A stretch of 64,000 bases of DNA from Craterostigma plantagineum (GCA_027422505.1 JAPQWV010000005.1:8685501-8749500), one strand, 5' to 3'; shown: positions 44,290 to 56,925, numbered from the stretch's first letter. A program made the numbers and translations. The notes: generated by a model not told the origin, from the letters alone.

Positions 44290-44520
44290 TCGAACGAATT
44301 TTTGGGCCGGCGCACGGCACGACCGAAAAACATTTTCAGCCGGCACAAGTCATGGCCGAAATATTTTTCGGCCGCTCCTTCTGCCGGCCGAAAATGTATT
44401 TCGGCCCAGACAGGTAGGGCCGAAAATCATTTTCGGTCGGGGCTGCGCCGGCGGATACTACCTCTCGGCCGGCACTGCATTTTCGGCCGCCTCTATAGGC
44501 GGCCGAAATTGCTTTTTTTC
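44290..44520. repeat. Cluster of GGCCGAAAA hairpins in the OTU-MULE
   Basis: Words such as GGCCGAAAATG and TTTTCGGCCG alternate at least six times with GC-rich spacers, giving several possible stems in a GC-rich island within AT-rich DNA. It lies between the left inverted repeat and the OTU frame. Confidence 0.6.
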
Positions 44521-44681
44521 GTCCGTTAATTTTTTTAATAAATATTTAACTCCTGTTCGGGAATAATTATTTGTAGTAGTAATTTTTTATTTTATAATTT
44601 GTACTATCTATTAATTCGAAACGGCATAAAGATGCAAAAAAATATTCCAAACATAAACAGTACGCGTCGATACATAAAGAG

Positions 44682-45323
44682 TCACAAATTATACTGCTCC
44701 ATTAGGTGCAGCCAGTGATCCAATCGACTCTTATATCTTCTTTCCCAACCGGCAACTCGACCATCACGATACGTGTACCAATATGGATGTAAGATGGGCA
44801 TAGGAAAATCTGGACATAGGTTAAGTCTAATATAATGCTGATAATCATCTCCAAGGTGCGCCATGACGATCGTACGGCTCGGTCCAGTAGCAGTCCGACC
44901 GGCACACAATGGCAATATTGTGTTCGAATGGATGTTGATGTTCGACCCATTGCCGTACCCGTAGAGGATAATTACAGCGTTCCAAATTATCGCCACAGCC
45001 CACAGATCACACGGTGTCGACATCCAGTGGTTCACTCCACAAGGCCCCCCTTCCCAGCGTATACGATTCACCTGCATTTCCAATGAATCACCATAGTATA
45101 ATGCCGAGTAATGCTCCCAGTGGGCCGCGAGTTCGTTCGCGACGTTATTCCTTACGGTGATCCATTCGTCCTCGTCATTGTAAATATGATGAGCGATAAC
45201 GCGAAATCCACAGTTGCCGTCAGCCACCACATCCTTATAACTAACTATATACGGATGGATGACTGTTGTTACGTGGTTGGCCAAGTGGGTGTGGTAGAAG
45301 TCTGATTCACCGGTAGAACGCAT
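44682..45323 (-). CDS. OTU-type cysteine protease-like module of the MULE
   Basis: An open frame of 213 codons. Residues ~34-41 read VADGNCGFR, the Asp-Gly-Asn-Cys catalytic signature of OTU peptidases. Near residue 160, HLGDDYQHYIRL supplies His candidates for the catalytic partner. The C-terminal HPYWYTYRDGRV and the Trp-rich end are typical of OTU modules carried by plant MULEs. Its role in transposition is not established. It may be an exon of the transposase gene rather than a separate protein, because the codons just upstream (45414-45833) read on in the same direction. It is the best preserved part of this element. Confidence 0.65.
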   Translation of the reverse strand: MRSTGESDFYHTHLANHVTTVIHPYIVSYKDVVADGNCGFRVIAHHIYNDEDEWITVRNNVANELAAHWEHYSALYYGDSLEMQVNRIRWEGGPCGVNHWMSTPCDLWAVAIIWNAVIILYGYGNGSNINIHSNTILPLCAGRTATGPSRTIVMAHLGDDYQHYIRLNLCPDFPMPILHPYWYTYRDGRVAGWERRYKSRLDHWLHLMEQYNL

Positions 45324-45413
45324 TTTTCAGGATTAGATGTGCATCCGTGTCAGTACGAATTTACGAGTAAAAGATAGTAGTACCTGTCTCCGTAGTAGAT
45401 CCACGTGATCGCT

Positions 45414-47159
45414 TCATAGACGAAGATGACGTACGATCCTGGCTGCTACGACTGGGACTGTTGTGCCCTCTGCTGCGTCCACCCATTGGGATTGCGTACT
45501 CCTAAGCACTTCGATCCCGCTTCGTCGAGTTTTTTTTCTTCGGCCGACCTTTGACAGACGTCTTAATGCCGGCTCATTCCACTCACGGGCGTCGGGATAC
45601 AGATGTTCGTTAACGACTCGATGGAGGCCACGCATAACGGCGGGATCGCGGCTTTCTGCCTCACGCACGAGGTCGTATAAGTAATCCCGATCAGAAATAT
45701 TGGGAGTTACTCCCTCGCCGATGGTGAGTGTCCTCCAGAAATCGTGCACGCAGTCTGCAGCAACTGGGAAGTTGTCGTCGACACACTGCTGAAGCTCGCA
45801 TGCACATGGGAGCGCGTGCGTACGTCGTACCACACATCCGCACTCGGAGTAAACCTCATCCGCCGGTCATTTAGCACGCCTCAACTCAGTTCCCATTATC
45901 GATATTGAATGGTGTGAAACTCTGTACAATACCGTGTGAAATGGAAATCCTGAGTTCACTATAGGTCGTTTCGAGCGGGACTCCTCCAGTGCCTGCATGT
46001 TAACATAAATAATTATTAGATAAGGATTTCGTTCGACACGTAATAATAATTAATTTACCTGGTTCTGAATCTGCTCGTGCACCTTCACCCACACGGTGTC
46101 AAGAGACCAGTGGCCGAGTTCAGCCATTGCTCGCTGTGAGCACTGTCCACACAACATGTAGTGGTGTTCCCGAAATGAAGCACCTGGTTCGTCCAAGCTT
46201 TGACGAACTTCTCCTTATGCACTAACCATGTCACGTCAACGTACTGGACGATAGCGGAGGGCTACCCAGCGCAGAGACATGTCACTGTAAGCCTGCTTGT
46301 ATGCGTCTATCGTCGGAGCTTCCATGACTGCTTTCCAGACATTATGCGTGAAGTGAGCTGCGGTCTTATTGTTCTTCCCCGTCAGCAGATAAACTTTGTG
46401 CTCCATGTCTTTATAAATATGCCACGTGCACAACAGATGGTGAGATGCGGAAATACCATCTGTATGGGTCGAAGAAGGCCCAACTCACGATCAGTCACAA
46501 TCGCTGAAGGGTCGACGCCTGGACCCAGAATATCCCGAAGAGACTGCAACACCCTCCAATAACTTCTCTCCATCTCGTCCTCCATAACGGCAAACCCACA
46601 CAGGAAGTTGTGATTAGAGGGAGTCATCCCTATAATCTCAACTAGAGGCATCTTGTACCTATTGGTCTTGTACGTAGAGTCAATGCCAATAAAGTAAGGA
46701 TACGTCCTCACCAGTGCGAGTGAGTCCGGGTGTGCGAGAAAAACATGTGTCACCACATTAGTCTCGACGTCTCCCAGGGACCGAACATAATATCCGGCCT
46801 GTGTCGACTGGTGCATTAACTGGCTCACCACGTCTCGGCCTCAGAATAGTCCTTCTTCAAACGATCTCTGTAATTATATATGTGTCTGATCGTCGCATGA
46901 TCTTCTGCATGTCGAGCCCTCATTGCTGAGAGGATATGAGCTGGTTTCGCTTGCGCAGCAGTCATTTCCTCTACAACTTTCCTTGCCTCGCTACTTAACC
47001 CACTCGTCTGACGGTGTCCCTCGGGATACTGTATGAGGATGTGATTGTGCATGGATTTCTCCGGTGGGCCCGTGCGAGTATACCATTCCCTCGTCCCCGA
47101 ACCCTCCTGAGCTATGATTACAAACGGACACCTGCACTTGTTAGACTTCGAGACCCTCT
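45414..47159 (-). pseudogene. MULE transposase, decayed
   Basis: From 47159 downward the frames give SNKCRCPFVI, GPPEKSMHNHIL and PEGHRQTSGLS (zinc-binding N-terminal part). Next come YPYFIGIDSTYKTNRYKMPL, GFAVMEDEMERSYW and IVTDRELGLL (the MULE DDE core, with the first Asp in IDSTYKT and a second in TDREL). WHIYKDMEHKVY and HSERWLN follow, then a polar tail (45414-45833). Reading-frame breaks lie near 46830, 46440 and 46235, so no full protein can be made. The N-terminal codons continue at 56926-57010 beyond the Gypsy insertion. Confidence 0.75.
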
Positions 47160-49872
47160 TGTAATACCCGTAAAATTTATACGGGATTATTTTGTAATGT
47201 TCGAAATTAATGAAGTTAATTTTCAGACAAAGTGGATTTTTGGAATTAAGTCGAAGAGAATAATTGGGCCCGGAAATTAGATAAAGTAATATGAGCTAAA
47301 TTAGCTAACTCGAAATATTATAAAAGCCCAAGGAGGGGTTACAATTAGATAGGGAAATCAATTTGAGACCCATATAAATAATTAGCTTGGCCCAAATAAT
47401 CAAGATAAGCATGAGACATTACTTAATGAGTAGGGAAAGTAACGATGGAATGATACACATGCATGCTTAGTAGTAGAATCTAGATAAAGTTAGAAAATCA
47501 GAAGAAAACCCTCATTTGCATCTTGAGAAAAGCAACGTGAAAGGAGAAGCAAAATTCTTGGCAAGCTCTCGTCGATTGCAACTTAAGAATTAAACTCCAA
47601 ACATAGGTAGGAGGTAAGAATCATACCGATAACTTAATAAATCTTTCATAAGTATATATATATATATGTATTTATTTATTTCTTTACGTGAGTTAAGGGA
47701 TTAGATATATTAGGTGACGACCAAAACAGTGAAGGAGCTGACAAACTCGAGCAGATTTCAACCTAGGGATTTAATTCAAATTAGCTTGGAGGCTAGGTAG
47801 GTGGTTTATAACCCCTGCAAACCCTTTTAAGGCGTATTATTTTCCGTAAAAATGTTAGAATTCGATTGGAAGGCCATTCGAGTTCTTAATCTAGAGTTTT
47901 CGGATTTTTGTAATCTTATGTGGTATGTGTCATGCAGCGACGGATCTAGCATGACAACATTGGGGGGGCAGCCCAACTGTCAGATGGAGGGGCAGCCCAG
48001 CCCACACTAGCCCAATAGCTTTTTATTGGAAAAAAAGAAAAGAACACTTTATAGAAATCGAACCCGCGACATTGGGAGGGGCAGAACTTTAAGTTTTACT
48101 CTGTAACCACGAGGCTAAAGCTATTATTCGTGTCTAAATAAGCTAATATACGCATTGCAGCTGGGGGGCAGCTGACCCCTCTTGCCCCAACGTAGATCCG
48201 TCCCTGGTGTCATGACGTGATTTCGAACTCAAAATATGAGTTCTTGGTGTTGATGATTTAATTTATGTGTTGCGGGAGGAAGAACTTGTTAAATTTCTGG
48301 AAATTTTAGGGTTTGTTCATGATTCGTAAAGTTTTTCGAGTGAACAGTGAGTTTGCGAGCGATTTTAATTTTGCGAGTGATTTCAAATCGCGGGCAGATT
48401 TATTTCGCGGGTTATGAGCGAAAAGGATTTTTAAATAAATAGGAAAATCAGCCGAATGGAATTTCGGGTCTCGAAAGTTTGTCGCGGGCCCAAGTATTTT
48501 CGCAGTGTGAGTAAAACAGGTTTCGCGGGCCAAAATTCGGGTTCTCGCGGGCTTAAGTTTTTCGCGAGCCGTGAGATAGCAAGGGCCGACTTTAAGTTCT
48601 CGCGGGCCGACTTCATTTTCGCGGGGTGGTTCCTGTGAGTGATGTCGGGCTTCTCGCGGGCTTAAATCCGGGCTTCGCGGATCGGGCGATTTCGCGAATG
48701 TATTGAAAGTCCTTTGAATTCGAATTTTGACCTGAACTTTTGCGGGTTGACCAAGCGCTTTAAGTGGGATCGGGCGATTTCAATTTGGGCTTTGACCAGA
48801 GTTGACCAGCGAATTTTATTTTGGGCTATTGCCCTATTCAGGCCCCATACATTTAAATAAAATTATCTTCAGCCCAAATCAATTGTAAAATAAAATAGTT
48901 TCGTACTATAACTTATATTTTCGGGTCAACCCATATTTTAAATTATAAATATTATTTTTGGATTTTAAAACATTCGGCCTAGTTTTATAACTATACGATT
49001 ATATGATTTCGGTGAACGTGTTTTCATATTGACTGATCATGTGTGCATTTCACGACATGCACGGGAGAGATGATGACACCGTATTTGTACGGACACCTTA
49101 CGGTGTCAGACGAATGGGGTAGAGTGACCGTTACTGGTCGTCAGGGTTAGACTCGTGTAGCACCTGGTGGGAGAGGGGGTTTGCGACACCCATCTACTCG
49201 GGATTGAGCCACCCGAGGTGTACACCACCGGATATTATTTGGCTCAGGGACGGCTGACAGATGTGAGATTCCTGTCTACCTGGATTAGTGGTATACTACT
49301 CGGGGAAAACCGTCGGGTTGAGATTTAGTGCGGAAGGAGCGACCCGGCACGGCCGGCGTGGGCTACCACATGGTTTATGGCGTACTTTGCCATTGCGCGC
49401 GTGGATGCTGAGTCTAGCCTAGGGCCCTGTTATGTGATGAGATGTGAGATTGATTCGAGCGTGCATTATTATGATGTGAGGTTTTGGGATTGGGTTGAGT
49501 GCACGCACGCATTGCATGTTTTACTACCACCTACTGGGCAATTTTGCTCAGGGTATTATTTTTGTAAGTAAGACTGAGCCCGACACCGATGCGTGTCCGG
49601 GTGAGCTGTAGGCTGGCTGACGGCGGTGACTCCACGGGCTTTTTAGGGCGGAGCGGTACATGGGACGCGACCTATGGAGAGGCGTAGGATAGTCGGGTTT
49701 AGATTTTTGGGACTTCGGCCCGATGTATTATATCGACGTATTTTTGTAGACCCGACTTAGTACATATATGTATATTATTTATCCTTAAAAGTTTTCGAAA
49801 AAAATCGGGTCCTCCGCGACTTTCGTTGCGGAAATCCGCCAATTAACCTAATTAGGAAGTAGGGTCGCCACA
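47160..49872 (+). repeat. 5' LTR of the Gypsy element
   Basis: Starts TGTAATACCCGTAAAATT and ends GGGTCGCCACA. It is 2713 bp. It is longer than the 3' LTR mainly because of a 272-bp MITE (47935-48206) with its 8-bp duplication. It also has about 25 bp (near 48300-48325) missing from the 3' LTR. Confidence 0.9.
47935..48206. mobile_element. hAT-type MITE inside the 5' LTR
   Basis: GTGTCATG is duplicated exactly at 47927-47934 and 48207-48214; the 3' LTR has a single copy at the matching place. The ends CAGCGACGGATCTAGC and, reversed, CAGGGACGGATCTACG are inverted repeats. An 8-bp duplication and CAG-type ends indicate hAT. Confidence 0.9.
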
Positions 49873-49874
49873 GG

Positions 49875-49886
49875 TGGTATCAGAGC
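49875..49886 (+). other. Gypsy primer-binding site
   Basis: TGGTATCAGAGC, complementary to the 3' end of initiator methionine tRNA, lies two bases after the 5' LTR. Confidence 0.85.
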
Positions 49887-50017
49887 GTTAGGTTTTAGGT
49901 TCTGAAGACTGTCCATGTACTGCCGCTCAGAAGCCAGGAGAACCAGCCTTGCCTGTAAGTATTATATGCTAACGTGATTATGTGTTCTTATGTGCTCGTT
50001 TGTGTATTATATAGTAG

Positions 50018-51241
50018 TTGGAAATGTCGCGAGGACGACCGAGACGTGAGCTTTTAGGAGAAACGAGTCGGCGGGACGAACCTGAGTCCTCGACTCGTGA
50101 GCGCGATACTATCCATCGTCTGACTGAATTAATCCAACGACAGTCAGACCAGATCAATGATCTGATCAATCATCGGAGCTCATCTGAACACCGTTCTTCC
50201 CCGCAGCCTGATCGTGTTGAAATTATTGGGGAAAGATTCCGCAAACTTAATCCCCCAACCTTCGCCGAGGCCGCCAAACCTGCAATGGCCGAGGATTGGA
50301 TCGGCACAATAGAAGATCTCTTTGTTTATAGCCGTGTGCCGAATAATGAGAAAGTATTGTGTGCCGTTTCCCTACTTCGGGGAAGCGCGCGTTTTTGGTG
50401 GAACACCGTAAAGGTGTTAGAGGATCCCGCTACTATGACATGGGAGCGCTTCAGAGAGCTTTTCTACGACAAGTACTTCACTGCTCACAACCAAGAGCAG
50501 CGAATGTACGAGTTCATGAATCTGAAGCAGGGACGCATGCCAGTTGCGGAATATATTCGCCGATTTGAGGAATTGTCTCGTTTTGCCCCGCATCTCGTTG
50601 CGACCAACATGTTGAAGGTGACGAGATTTCTCAGAGGGCTGAAGCCCGAGTTCTATCGGGACTTGAGTATAGTGGGTGTACGACAATTAGAATTCCGCCA
50701 AACGACGGAGCGAGCATTGATAGCAGAGCAGGCGGAAGGAATAGTAAGGGATGTCCAGGATGCCAATCGTAAGAGGGAGAGCCAGCAAGGAGGAAGTAGC
50801 CAGAAGCGGCAATTCTTCGGCAAGGGCTCGAAGAATAAAGGCAATCGACCTGGTCAGCAGATGTGGCGCCCAAACACTTATCAGGGACCAATCAATGTTC
50901 CTAACCGACCACCGGTGCCAGCGCCCCAATGCCAGCAATGCGGGCGAAATCATTTTGGCATCTGCTATGGACCACGACCACTGCAGACTCTGCAGTGCTT
51001 TCGATGCGGTGGGACAGGGCATGTAGCACGGAATTGTACGAGAGCTCAGCCGCTACAGCAAAACCATCCGCAGAACCTGATTCGACCCCCACCTGTGCCT
51101 GCACGCGTTTTTACGTTGACCAACGAGGAGGCGGAGGCGAACCCAACCGTGGTGACTGGTACGTTGAATATCTTTCACGTACCGTCTTCAATTCTGATTG
51201 ATTCCGGAGCCACACATTCGTTTGTGCGGCCAATTTCGTGA
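50018..51241 (+). pseudogene. Gypsy Gag and start of protease
   Basis: A frame of 407 codons. The retrotransposon Gag domain lies at about 90-190 (AEDWIGTIEDLF, SARFWWNTVK, WERFRELFYDKYF, EYIRRFEELS). A CCHC zinc knuckle follows (CFRCGGTGHVARNC, about residue 328), then the protease active site DSGATHSFV near the end. Right after this a single-base loss near 51226 shifts the frame and stops it, cutting Gag-protease from the rest of pol. Confidence 0.8.
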
Positions 51242-52338
51242 CTAGGGCGGGAATCTATCCCACCCATTCTTCATGCAATTTCATAGTATCCTTACCATAC
51301 GGAGATCCAACTCGGACAAATTTAGTTGTAAAGAATTGCCCTGTTAGTATTGAGGGTAGGGAGTTGAACGTAGACTTAATAGTAATCCCGATGAACGATT
51401 ACGACATCATATTCGGGATGGATTGGCTCTCGAAGTACGGGGCCATTATTGATTGCTCAAAGAGGGTAGTTAGGTTCCGATCACTCGAGGGAGAGGAATT
51501 TGAATTTTCGGGAAAGAAAAATGGTAAGACAATCCCTCGAATTTCTGCCTTGAAAGCTCAGCGACTCGTGAATACGGGTTGCGAATCATTCCTGATCTTC
51601 GCATTGAAAGCCGAGGAATCTTCCCATCCGAAGCTTGTGGAGGTTCCTATAGTAAGTGAATATCCCGACGTGTTTCCCGAGGATCTTCCGGGATTACATC
51701 CGGATCGGGAAATTGAATTTGCTATAGACCTTGTACCTGGAGCTGCCCCAATCTTTAAATCCCCGTATCGGTTAGCACCGAACGAACTACGAGAACTAAA
51801 GGAACAATTGGAAGATTTGTTGCAGAAGGGTTTTATTCAACCCAGTTTCTCGCCATGGGGAGCCCCAGTATTATTCGTTAAAAAGAAAGACGGGTCAATG
51901 AGAATGTGCATCGATTATCGTGAACTCAATAAAATCACGATTAAGAATAAATACCCGCTGCCAAGGATAGACGATTTATTCGATCAACTCCAAGGGGCGA
52001 CGGTATTCTCGAAGATCGACCTACGTTCTGGGTATCATCAATTAAAGATCCGTGAGATGGATGTTTCCAAAACTGCGTTCAGCACGAGGTACGGCCACTA
52101 CGAATTTTTGGTCATGCCTTTCGGGCTAACAAATGCTCCTGCTGCTTTCATGGATCTAATGAACCGAGTGTTTAAGGAATTTCTGGACCGCTTTGGTATT
52201 GTCTTTATTGACGATATCCTCATCTATTCTAAGACAAAGGAGGAACACGAGGAACATCTGAGAACGGTCCTTGCAATTCTCCGAGAGAAGCAATTATTCG
52301 CTAAATTCGGGAAGCGGAATTTCAGTAGACCCCAGTAA
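51242..52338 (+). pseudogene. Gypsy protease remainder and reverse transcriptase
   Basis: The frame continues protease ([16 protein letters not shown]) and then reverse transcriptase: [54 protein letters not shown], and the catalytic FIDDILIYS (Asp-Asp present). It stops after AKFG at about 52315, where a stretch of some tens of bases before [12 protein letters not shown] is missing and the frame is changed. Confidence 0.8.
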
Positions 52339-53740
52339 AATTGAAGCAATAGATAAATGGCCACGACCGACCACTCCCACGGAAGTCAGAAGTTTTCTAG
52401 GGCTTGCTGGGTATTATCGAAAGTTCATTAAGGACTTTTCCAGCATAGCCTCGACACTTACGAATTTGACGAAGAAGAATGTCCCTTTCAAGTGGACCGA
52501 TGAATGCGAGCAGAGCTTTCATGAGCTGAAGAAAAGATTGACGACGGCTCCAGTTCTATCAATACCTTCGGGTACCGAAGGATTCTCAGTATATAGTGAT
52601 GCCTCGAAAAATGGTTTGGGGTGCGTATTGATGCAGAACGGGAAGGTAATTGCATATGCCTCCCGACAATTGAAACCATACGAGAAGAATTACCCCACCC
52701 ATGATCTTGAACTCGCTGCCGTAGTGTTTGCCCTCAAGATCTGGCGACACTATCTGTACGGAGAAAGGTGCGAGATCTTTACGGATCATAAGAGCCTGAA
52801 GTACTTCTTCACACAGAAGGAGTTGAATATGAGGCAAAGACGATGGCTCGAACTAGTGAAAGACTACGACTGTGTGATAAGTTATCATCCAGGAAAAGCT
52901 AACGTGGTCGCAGACGCGTTGAGCCGGAAAGCCATAAGTACCGAATTGTGTCAACTCGGAATTGAGGTAATCAACTTTGGGGAGATTGAAGCAAGATTAG
53001 CAGCGTTAACACTTAAGCCAACGCTGTTAGATCGAATCATCGAGGCACAAAAACAAGATGAATTGTATCTGAAGATTCAAAACGAACAAGATACAGATGT
53101 TCCGTCAGATTTTGAATTTCGAGACGACGGAAGCTTACGATTCAGAGGTCGCCTGTATGTGCCGAAGGATGAAGAAATCCGCCGAACTTTAATGACGGAT
53201 GCGCATACGACAATCTACTCGGTGCATCCCGGTGCCACGAAGATGTATCGGGACTTGCGCACGAACTACTGGTGGCCAGGAATGAAAAGAGATGTTGCTG
53301 CTTTCGTAAGTCGATGTCTGACCTGTCAACGGATCAAAGCAGAACATCAAAGACCGGCAGGAATGCTGCAACCTTTGACGACACCCGAGTGGAAGTGGGA
53401 CCACAAAACGATGGATTTCGTCGTCGGGTTACCAAAGACTGTAAAAGGTCATGACGCAATTTGGGTGATTGTCGACAGACTAACTAAGTCCACCCATTTT
53501 CTGCCGATCAATCAAACATATTCCATGGAAAAGTACGCAGAGTTGTACATCCAAGAAATAGTGCGACTTCATGGAATCCCGATGTCGATCGTTTCAGATC
53601 GAGATTCAAGGTTTTTGTCCCAGTTTTGGATAAGTTTACAGAAAGCTATGGGAACTAAATTGTCCTTCAGCTCAGCATATATCATCCCCAGACTGACGGA
53701 CAATCGGAAAGGACGATCCAGACAGTTGAAGATATGTTGA
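52310..53740 (+). pseudogene. Gypsy RNase H and integrase core
   Basis: The frame covers the connection ([18 protein letters not shown]), RNase H ([45 protein letters not shown]), the integrase zinc region ([32 protein letters not shown]), and the core with its first Asp in MDFVVGLPK and second in VSDRDSRF. It is shifted by an apparent two-base gain near 53685, just before the catalytic Glu region, and stops at 53740. Confidence 0.8.
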
Positions 53741-54465
53741 GGGCATGTGTTTTGGATTTCCGAGGAAGCTGGAGTAAATATCTCCCGTTGATCGAATTTT
53801 CGTACAACAACAGCTATCAAGCGACAATTGGGATGGCGCCTTACGAAGCCTTGTACGGGCGTAAATGTCGATCCCCAGTTCATTGGGATCAAATCGGCGA
53901 GAAGGCGCTGTTAGGCCCCGAAATGGTTCGTGAGATGACCGAAGCTGTTAGTAAGATTCGGGAGAGGATGCAAACGGCCCAAAGTCGTCAGAAGAGTTAC
54001 GCGGACAAAAGACGAAGGCCGTTGGAGTTCGAAGAAGGTGATCAGGTCTTCCTCAAGATATCACCTATGAAGGGTGTTAAACGATTCGGACGAAAAGGAA
54101 AGTTGAGTCCAAGATATACAGGACCCTTCCAGATTTTGAAAAGAGTCGGCGAAGTAGCGTACCAGTTAGAACTGCCGAAACCTCTAGCACAAGTTCATGA
54201 CGTCTTCCACGTGTCTACGTTACGGAAGTACGTTCCGAACCCGAATCACGTGCTACGAAGTGAGACGCTTCATCAGCAGTTGAAACCGGACTTGAGTTAC
54301 GAAGAAAAGCCGGTAGAGATTTTGATGTACGAGGTGAAGCGACTTAGGAATAAGAACATCCCCCTAGTGAAGGTCTTGTGGCGGAACCAGACAATGGAAG
54401 AAGCCACTTGGGAACGAGAAGACGAAATGCGCAAGAAGTACCCCGAGTTGTTTTCGACGACTTAA
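53700..54465 (+). pseudogene. Gypsy integrase end and chromodomain-like tail
   Basis: Continues the integrase core (WSKYLPLIEFSYNN, GMAPYEALYGRKCRSP), then the C-terminal GDQVFLKISPMKGVKRFG and GPFQILKRVGEVAYQL. It ends with VKVLWRNQTMEEATWERED, the chromodomain-like segment that gives chromoviruses their name and can guide insertion to certain chromatin. Confidence 0.8.
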
Positions 54466-54469
54466 ATTT

Positions 54470-54501
54470 CGGGGACGAAATTTCTTTTAAGGGGGGGATG
54501 A
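54470..54501 (+). other. Tekay/Del tail motif and polypurine tract
   Basis: TTTCGGGGACGAAATTTC is followed by TTTTAAGGGGGGGATGA and then the 3' LTR. Confidence 0.7.
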
Positions 54502-56920
54502 TGTAATACCCGTAAAATTAATACGGGATTATTTTGTAATGTTCGAAATTAATGAAGTTAATTTTCGGACAAAGTGGATTTTTGGAATTAAGTCGAAGAG
54601 AATAATTGGGCCCGGAAATTAGATAAAGTAATATGAGCTAAATTAGCTAACTAGAAATATTATAAAAGCCCAAGGAGGGGTTACAATTAGATAGGGAAAT
54701 CAATTTGAGACCCATATAAATAATTAGCTTGGCCCAAATAATCAAGATAAGCATGAGACATTACTTAATGAGAGGGAAAGTAACGATGGAATGATACACA
54801 TGCATGCTTAGTAGTAGAATCTAGATAAAGTTAGAAAATCAGAAGAAAACCCTCATTTGCATCTTGAGAAAAGCAACGTGAAAGGAGAAGCAAAATTCTT
54901 GGCAAGCTCTCGTCGATTGCAACTTAAGAATTAAACTCCAAACATAGCTAGGAGGTAAGAATCATACCGATAACTTAATAAATCTTTCATAAGTATATAT
55001 ATATATATATATATGTATTTATTTATTTCTTTACGTGAGTTAAGGGATTAGATATATTAGGTGACGACCAAAACAGTGAAGGAGCTGACAAACTCGAGCA
55101 GATTTCAACCTAGGGATTTAATTCAAATTAGCTTGGAGGCTAGGTAGGTGGTTTATAACCCCTACAAACCCTTTTAAGGCAAATTATTTTCCGTAAAAAT
55201 GTTAGAATTCGATTGGAAGGCCATTCGAGTTCTTAATCTAGAGTTTTCGGATTTTTGTAATCTTATGTCGTATGTGTCATGACGTGATTTCGAACTCAAA
55301 ATATGAGTTCTTTGTGTTGATGATTTAATTTATGTGTTGCGGCAGGAAGAACTTGTTAAATTTCTTCGTAAAGTTTTTCGAGTGAACAGTGAGTTTGCGA
55401 GCGATTTTAATTTTGCGAGTGATTTCAAATCGCGGGCCGATTTATTTCGCGGGTTATGAGCGAAAAGGATTTTTAAATAAATAGGAAAGTCAGCCGAATG
55501 GAATTTCGGGTCTTGAAAGTTTGTCGCGGGCCCAAGTATTTTCGCAGTGTGAGTAAAACATGTTTCGCGGGCCAAAATTCGGGTTCTCGCGGGCTTAAGT
55601 TTTTCGCGAGCCGTGAGATAGCACGGGCCGACTTTAAGTTCTCGCGGGCCGACTTCATTTTCGCGGGGTGGTTCCTGTGAGTGATGTCGGGCTTCTCGCG
55701 GGCTTAAATCCGGGCTTCGCGGATCGGGCAATTTCGCGAATGTATTGAAAGTCCTTTGAATTCGAATTTTGACCTGAACTTTTGCGGGTTGACCAAGCGC
55801 TTTAAGTGGGATCGGGCGATTTCAATTTGGGCTTTGACCAGAGTTGACCAGCGAATTTTATTTTGGGCTTTTGCCCTATTCAGGCCCCATACATTTAAAT
55901 AAAATTATTTTCAGCCCAAATCAATTGTAAAATAAAATAGTTTCGTACTATAACTTATATTTTCGGGTCAACCCATATTTTAAATTATAAATATTATTTT
56001 TGGATTTTAAAACATTCGGCCTAGTTTTATAACTATCCGATTATGTGATTTCGGTGAACGTGTTTTCATATTGACTGATTATGTGTGCATTTCACGACAT
56101 GCACGGGAGAGATGATGACACCGTATTTGTACGGTGACACCTTACGGTGTCAGACGAATGGGGTAGAGTGACCGTTACTGGTCGTCAGGGTTAGACTCGT
56201 GTAGCACCTGGTGGGAGAGGGGGTTTGCGACACCCATCTACTCGGGATTGAGCCACCCGAGGTGTACACCACCGGATATTATTTGGCTCAGGGACGGCTG
56301 ACAGATGTGAGATTCCTGTCTACCAGGATTAGTGGTATACTACTCGGGGAAAACCGTCGGGTTGAGATTTAGTGCGGAAGGAGCGACCCGGCACGGCCGG
56401 CGTGGGCTACCACATGGTTTATGGCGTACTTTGCCATTGCGCGCGTGGGTGCTGAGTCTAGCCTAGGGCCCAGTTATGTGATGAGATGTGAGATTGATTC
56501 GAGCGTGCATTATTATGATGTGAGGTGTGAGGTTTTGGGATTGGGTTGAGCGCACGCATTGCATGTTTTACTACCACCTACTGGGCAATTTTGCTCAGGG
56601 TATTATTTTTGTAGGTAAGTCTGAGCCCGAAACCGATGCGTGTCCGGGTGAGCTGTAGGCTGGCTGGCGGCGGTGACTCCACGGGCTTTTGAGGGCGGAG
56701 CGGTACATGGGACGCGACCTGTGGAGAGGCGTAGGATAGTCGGGTTTAGATTTTTGGGACTTCGGCCCGATGTATTATATCGACGTATTTTTGTAGACCC
56801 GACTTAGTACATATATGTATATTATTTATCCTTAAAAGTTTTCGAAAAAAAATCGGGTCCTCCGCGACTTTCGTTGCGGAAATCCGCCAATTAACCTAAT
56901 TAGGAAGTAGGGTCGCCACA
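54502..56920 (+). repeat. 3' LTR of the Gypsy element
   Basis: 2419 bp, matching the 5' LTR except for the MITE, a few short indels, a longer TA microsatellite near 54996-55014 and scattered base changes. Confidence 0.9.
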
Positions 56921-56925
56921 CCTCT

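Larger units (their letters stand above)
47160..56920 (+). mobile_element. Tekay/Del-type Gypsy LTR retrotransposon (chromovirus)
   Basis: 9.8 kb, with LTRs at 47160-49872 and 54502-56920 and a 5-bp target duplication CCTCT (47155-47159 and 56921-56925). The order is Gag, protease, reverse transcriptase, RNase H, integrase, chromodomain-like end. TTTCGGGGACGAAATTT after the pol stop, followed by a purine tract, is typical of the Tekay/Del branch. The LTRs look nearly identical apart from indels, so the insertion seems young, but the coding region has at least three breaks. It sits inside the MULE transposase gene. Confidence 0.9.

Noticed and set aside
48306..48638. Frames on both strands in the Gypsy 5' LTR (also in the 3' LTR at 55330-55731)
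   Set aside because: They lie within LTR sequence with many CGCGGGC words; no known product.
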